Source: Chitinophagaceae bacterium (GTDB taxonomy: Bacteria > Bacteroidota > Bacteroidia > Chitinophagales > Chitinophagaceae). From it: 64,000 nt of DNA. The notes under the pieces were generated by a model, which saw only the letters and a list, made by a program, of their open reading frames with translations, ran no database searches and had not been told where the DNA came from. Position numbers and translations under genes: made by a program. Shown here one piece after another: positions 62,639-64,000 of this stretch; positions within the stretch are counted from its first letter, which is position 1, and each line of letters starts with the position of its first letter. The stretch is taken from assembly GCA_013140985.1 (NCBI GenBank), contig JABFRU010000021.1, forward strand, positions 62,001 through 126,000, given 5' to 3'.

Positions 62639-64000
62639 ATGAGCCAAAACAAGTACTGGCAAAGTTTCGGAGAGGTAAATGACCCGGAAGATTTTCAAAA
62701 GAAATCGCAGGATGAATTCCAGGAGGAACTGCCTTTTGAAGGTTTTGATGATAAAGGATTGGCAGATGCAAAAGCTCCCCGCAGAGATTTTCTAAAATAT
62801 CTCGGCTTCAGTACAGCAGCAGCAGCGTTGGCCGCCAGTTGTAAGGTGCCGGTAAGAAAAGCAATTCCTTATGCGAACAAGCCGGAGAATATTATCCCGG
62901 GTGAAGCAAAATATTATGCTACTACTTATGTGCAGGATGGTGATGTGGTGCCGGTAATTGCGAAAGTAAGAGACGGGCGCCCTATCAAGCTGGAAGGAAA
63001 TGTGATTGAAGGAAGTAATTATGCATTGGGCGGAACATCAGCAAGAGCACAGGCTTCGGTGCTTGATCTCTATGATATGCACCGGCTTCGCTTTCCGCAG
63101 CACAGGGTTGTAAAAACAAATGCAGAGAAAAAGGAAGAAATAAAATTTGAAGAAGTTCCTTCATTTGAAAAATTTGATGAACTGGTTGGTAATGCTATGA
63201 AAGCAGCCGGTGGTTCGGTGGCGCTGCTTACTTCAACAATTGTTTCTCCTTCTACAAAAGATATTATTTCCAGGTGGCCGAATTTAAAACATGTTCAATA
63301 CGATGCCGTTTCTTACAGCGGTATGCTGATGGCGAATGAAGCCAGTGGTTTTGGAAAAAAACTGCCTTCTTACAAATTTGATGCAGCCAAGGTGATCGTA
63401 AGTCTTGGTGCAGATTTTCTCGGTACATGGTTAAGCCCTGTTGAATTTGCAAAAGCGTATTCAAAAGGAAGAAAGATCGATGAGAAAGATCCGGCTATGA
63501 GCAAGCATTACCAGTTTGAAAGTTTCCTGAGCATGACAGGAAGTAATGCAGATGAAAGATTCACTCACCGTCCTTCTGAAACAGGCGCAGTCGCATTGAG
63601 TTTATTGAATGCTGTTAGTGGAGGAAGCTCGGCAACCGGCAATGCAACATTGGATGCCGGTATCAATAAAGTAGCCAAAGACCTGAATGATCATAAAAAT
63701 CAGGGTTTGGTTGTTTGCGGAAGTAATGATAAAAATTTGCAGATCATTGTTAATGCCATCAACAATGCCATCGGCGCTTATGGCAGTACGATCGATTGGG
63801 GAACTACTGTAAACTATCGCCAGGGTGTTGACAGCGGTGCAAACAGTATCGAGGAATTGCTGGCAGAAATGGAAGCCGGTACTGTTGGTACATTGATGGT
63901 CTATGGAGCTAATCCTGCTTACGACTATTATAATAAAGACAGGTTCATAGCGGCACTGAAGAAAGTAAAAGTTACTGTTTCTTTCAGCGAAAAAATGGAT
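62639..64000 (+). CDS. actB: Alternative complex III subunit ActB (partial, runs off the window)
   Basis: 454 codons are present with no stop, so the track missed it. Start ATG at 62639: MSQNKYWQSFGEVNDPEDFQ. A twin-arginine motif RRDFLKYLGFSTAAAALAASC near 49-69 marks Tat-type export of the folded iron-sulfur protein. The next region resembles the molybdopterin-oxidoreductase fold (YVQDGDVVPVIAKVRDGRPI, LEGNVIEGS), which in ActB carries no Mo cofactor. The iron-sulfur domain would lie beyond the window. Subunits ActC-ActF are expected downstream. Confidence 0.9.
   Translation, partial: MSQNKYWQSFGEVNDPEDFQKKSQDEFQEELPFEGFDDKGLADAKAPRRDFLKYLGFSTAAAALAASCKVPVRKAIPYANKPENIIPGEAKYYATTYVQDGDVVPVIAKVRDGRPIKLEGNVIEGSNYALGGTSARAQASVLDLYDMHRLRFPQHRVVKTNAEKKEEIKFEEVPSFEKFDELVGNAMKAAGGSVALLTSTIVSPSTKDIISRWPNLKHVQYDAVSYSGMLMANEASGFGKKLPSYKFDAAKVIVSLGADFLGTWLSPVEFAKAYSKGRKIDEKDPAMSKHYQFESFLSMTGSNADERFTHRPSETGAVALSLLNAVSGGSSATGNATLDAGINKVAKDLNDHKNQGLVVCGSNDKNLQIIVNAINNAIGAYGSTIDWGTTVNYRQGVDSGANSIEELLAEMEAGTVGTLMVYGANPAYDYYNKDRFIAALKKVKVTVSFSEKMD

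Overview
The window is a continuous chromosomal stretch of a Bacteroidota bacterium, most likely family Chitinophagaceae. This rests on family-level recognition: two CarboxypepD_reg-type outer membrane barrels, a GLPGLI protein, PadR/PspC, DUF6090, a fused 2-oxoacid dehydrogenase E1, the futalosine menaquinone gene mqnC, and the start of an alternative complex III operon. Several genes carry the Bacteroidota -7 promoter element TAnnTTTG. I see no rRNA, tRNA, CRISPR array, prophage or insertion sequence.

Layout. 1-5.2 kb: end of an ExbD-type transporter, a PadR repressor with a palindromic operator, a PspC-domain membrane protein, and a TPR protein on the minus strand. 5.2-11.7 kb: gcvT, an SRPBCC protein, comB-like phosphatase and a SWIM/SNF2 helicase. 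11.7-18.7 kb: two paralogous outer membrane barrel proteins flanking a small secreted protein. 18.8-28.8 kb (minus): a complete Kdp potassium-uptake locus in the order NtrC-type regulator, 27-aa micro-ORF, kdpF, kdpA, kdpB, kdpC, porin, stand-alone KdpD sensor domain, separate membrane histidine kinase. kdpF and the micro-ORF are absent from, or hidden in, the ORF track. 28.8-32.7 kb: a nucleotidyltransferase, and a GLPGLI protein divergent from a two-component system. 32.7-41.6 kb: a CRTAC1/FG-GAP protein overlapping a vanadium haloperoxidase-like gene, a diheme cytochrome c lipoprotein, small secreted proteins and mqnC. 41.7-51.4 kb: aspartyl protease with PDZ, an M16 protease pair, a VWA protein, fused E1, a SUMF1-like protein and a D-aminoacylase. 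51.4-60.9 kb: a Crp regulator with two small membrane proteins, then a minus-strand run of acylase, acyltransferase-like, DUF6090, beta-lactamase-like and CarboxypepD_reg genes, and a PurN fused to a membrane domain. 61.2 kb-end: actA and the start of actB.

Most unusual observation. At least ten short elements (about 60-145 bp) share an architecture but not a sequence. Each has a left arm of tandem 7-, 8- or 9-nt words and a right arm of words complementary to them, in the same period. The word differs by element (for example GTCAGAA/TTCTGAC, GTTAACGA/TTAACTTG, GTCA+5 nt/TGAC+5 nt, ATGTGAGA/TTCACATT). Every intergenic copy lies between two genes on the same strand and nearly fills the gap. 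Two copies lie inside reading frames, each exactly at the junction between two domains (E1 alpha/beta; membrane domain/PurN). I do not know a name for this element class.
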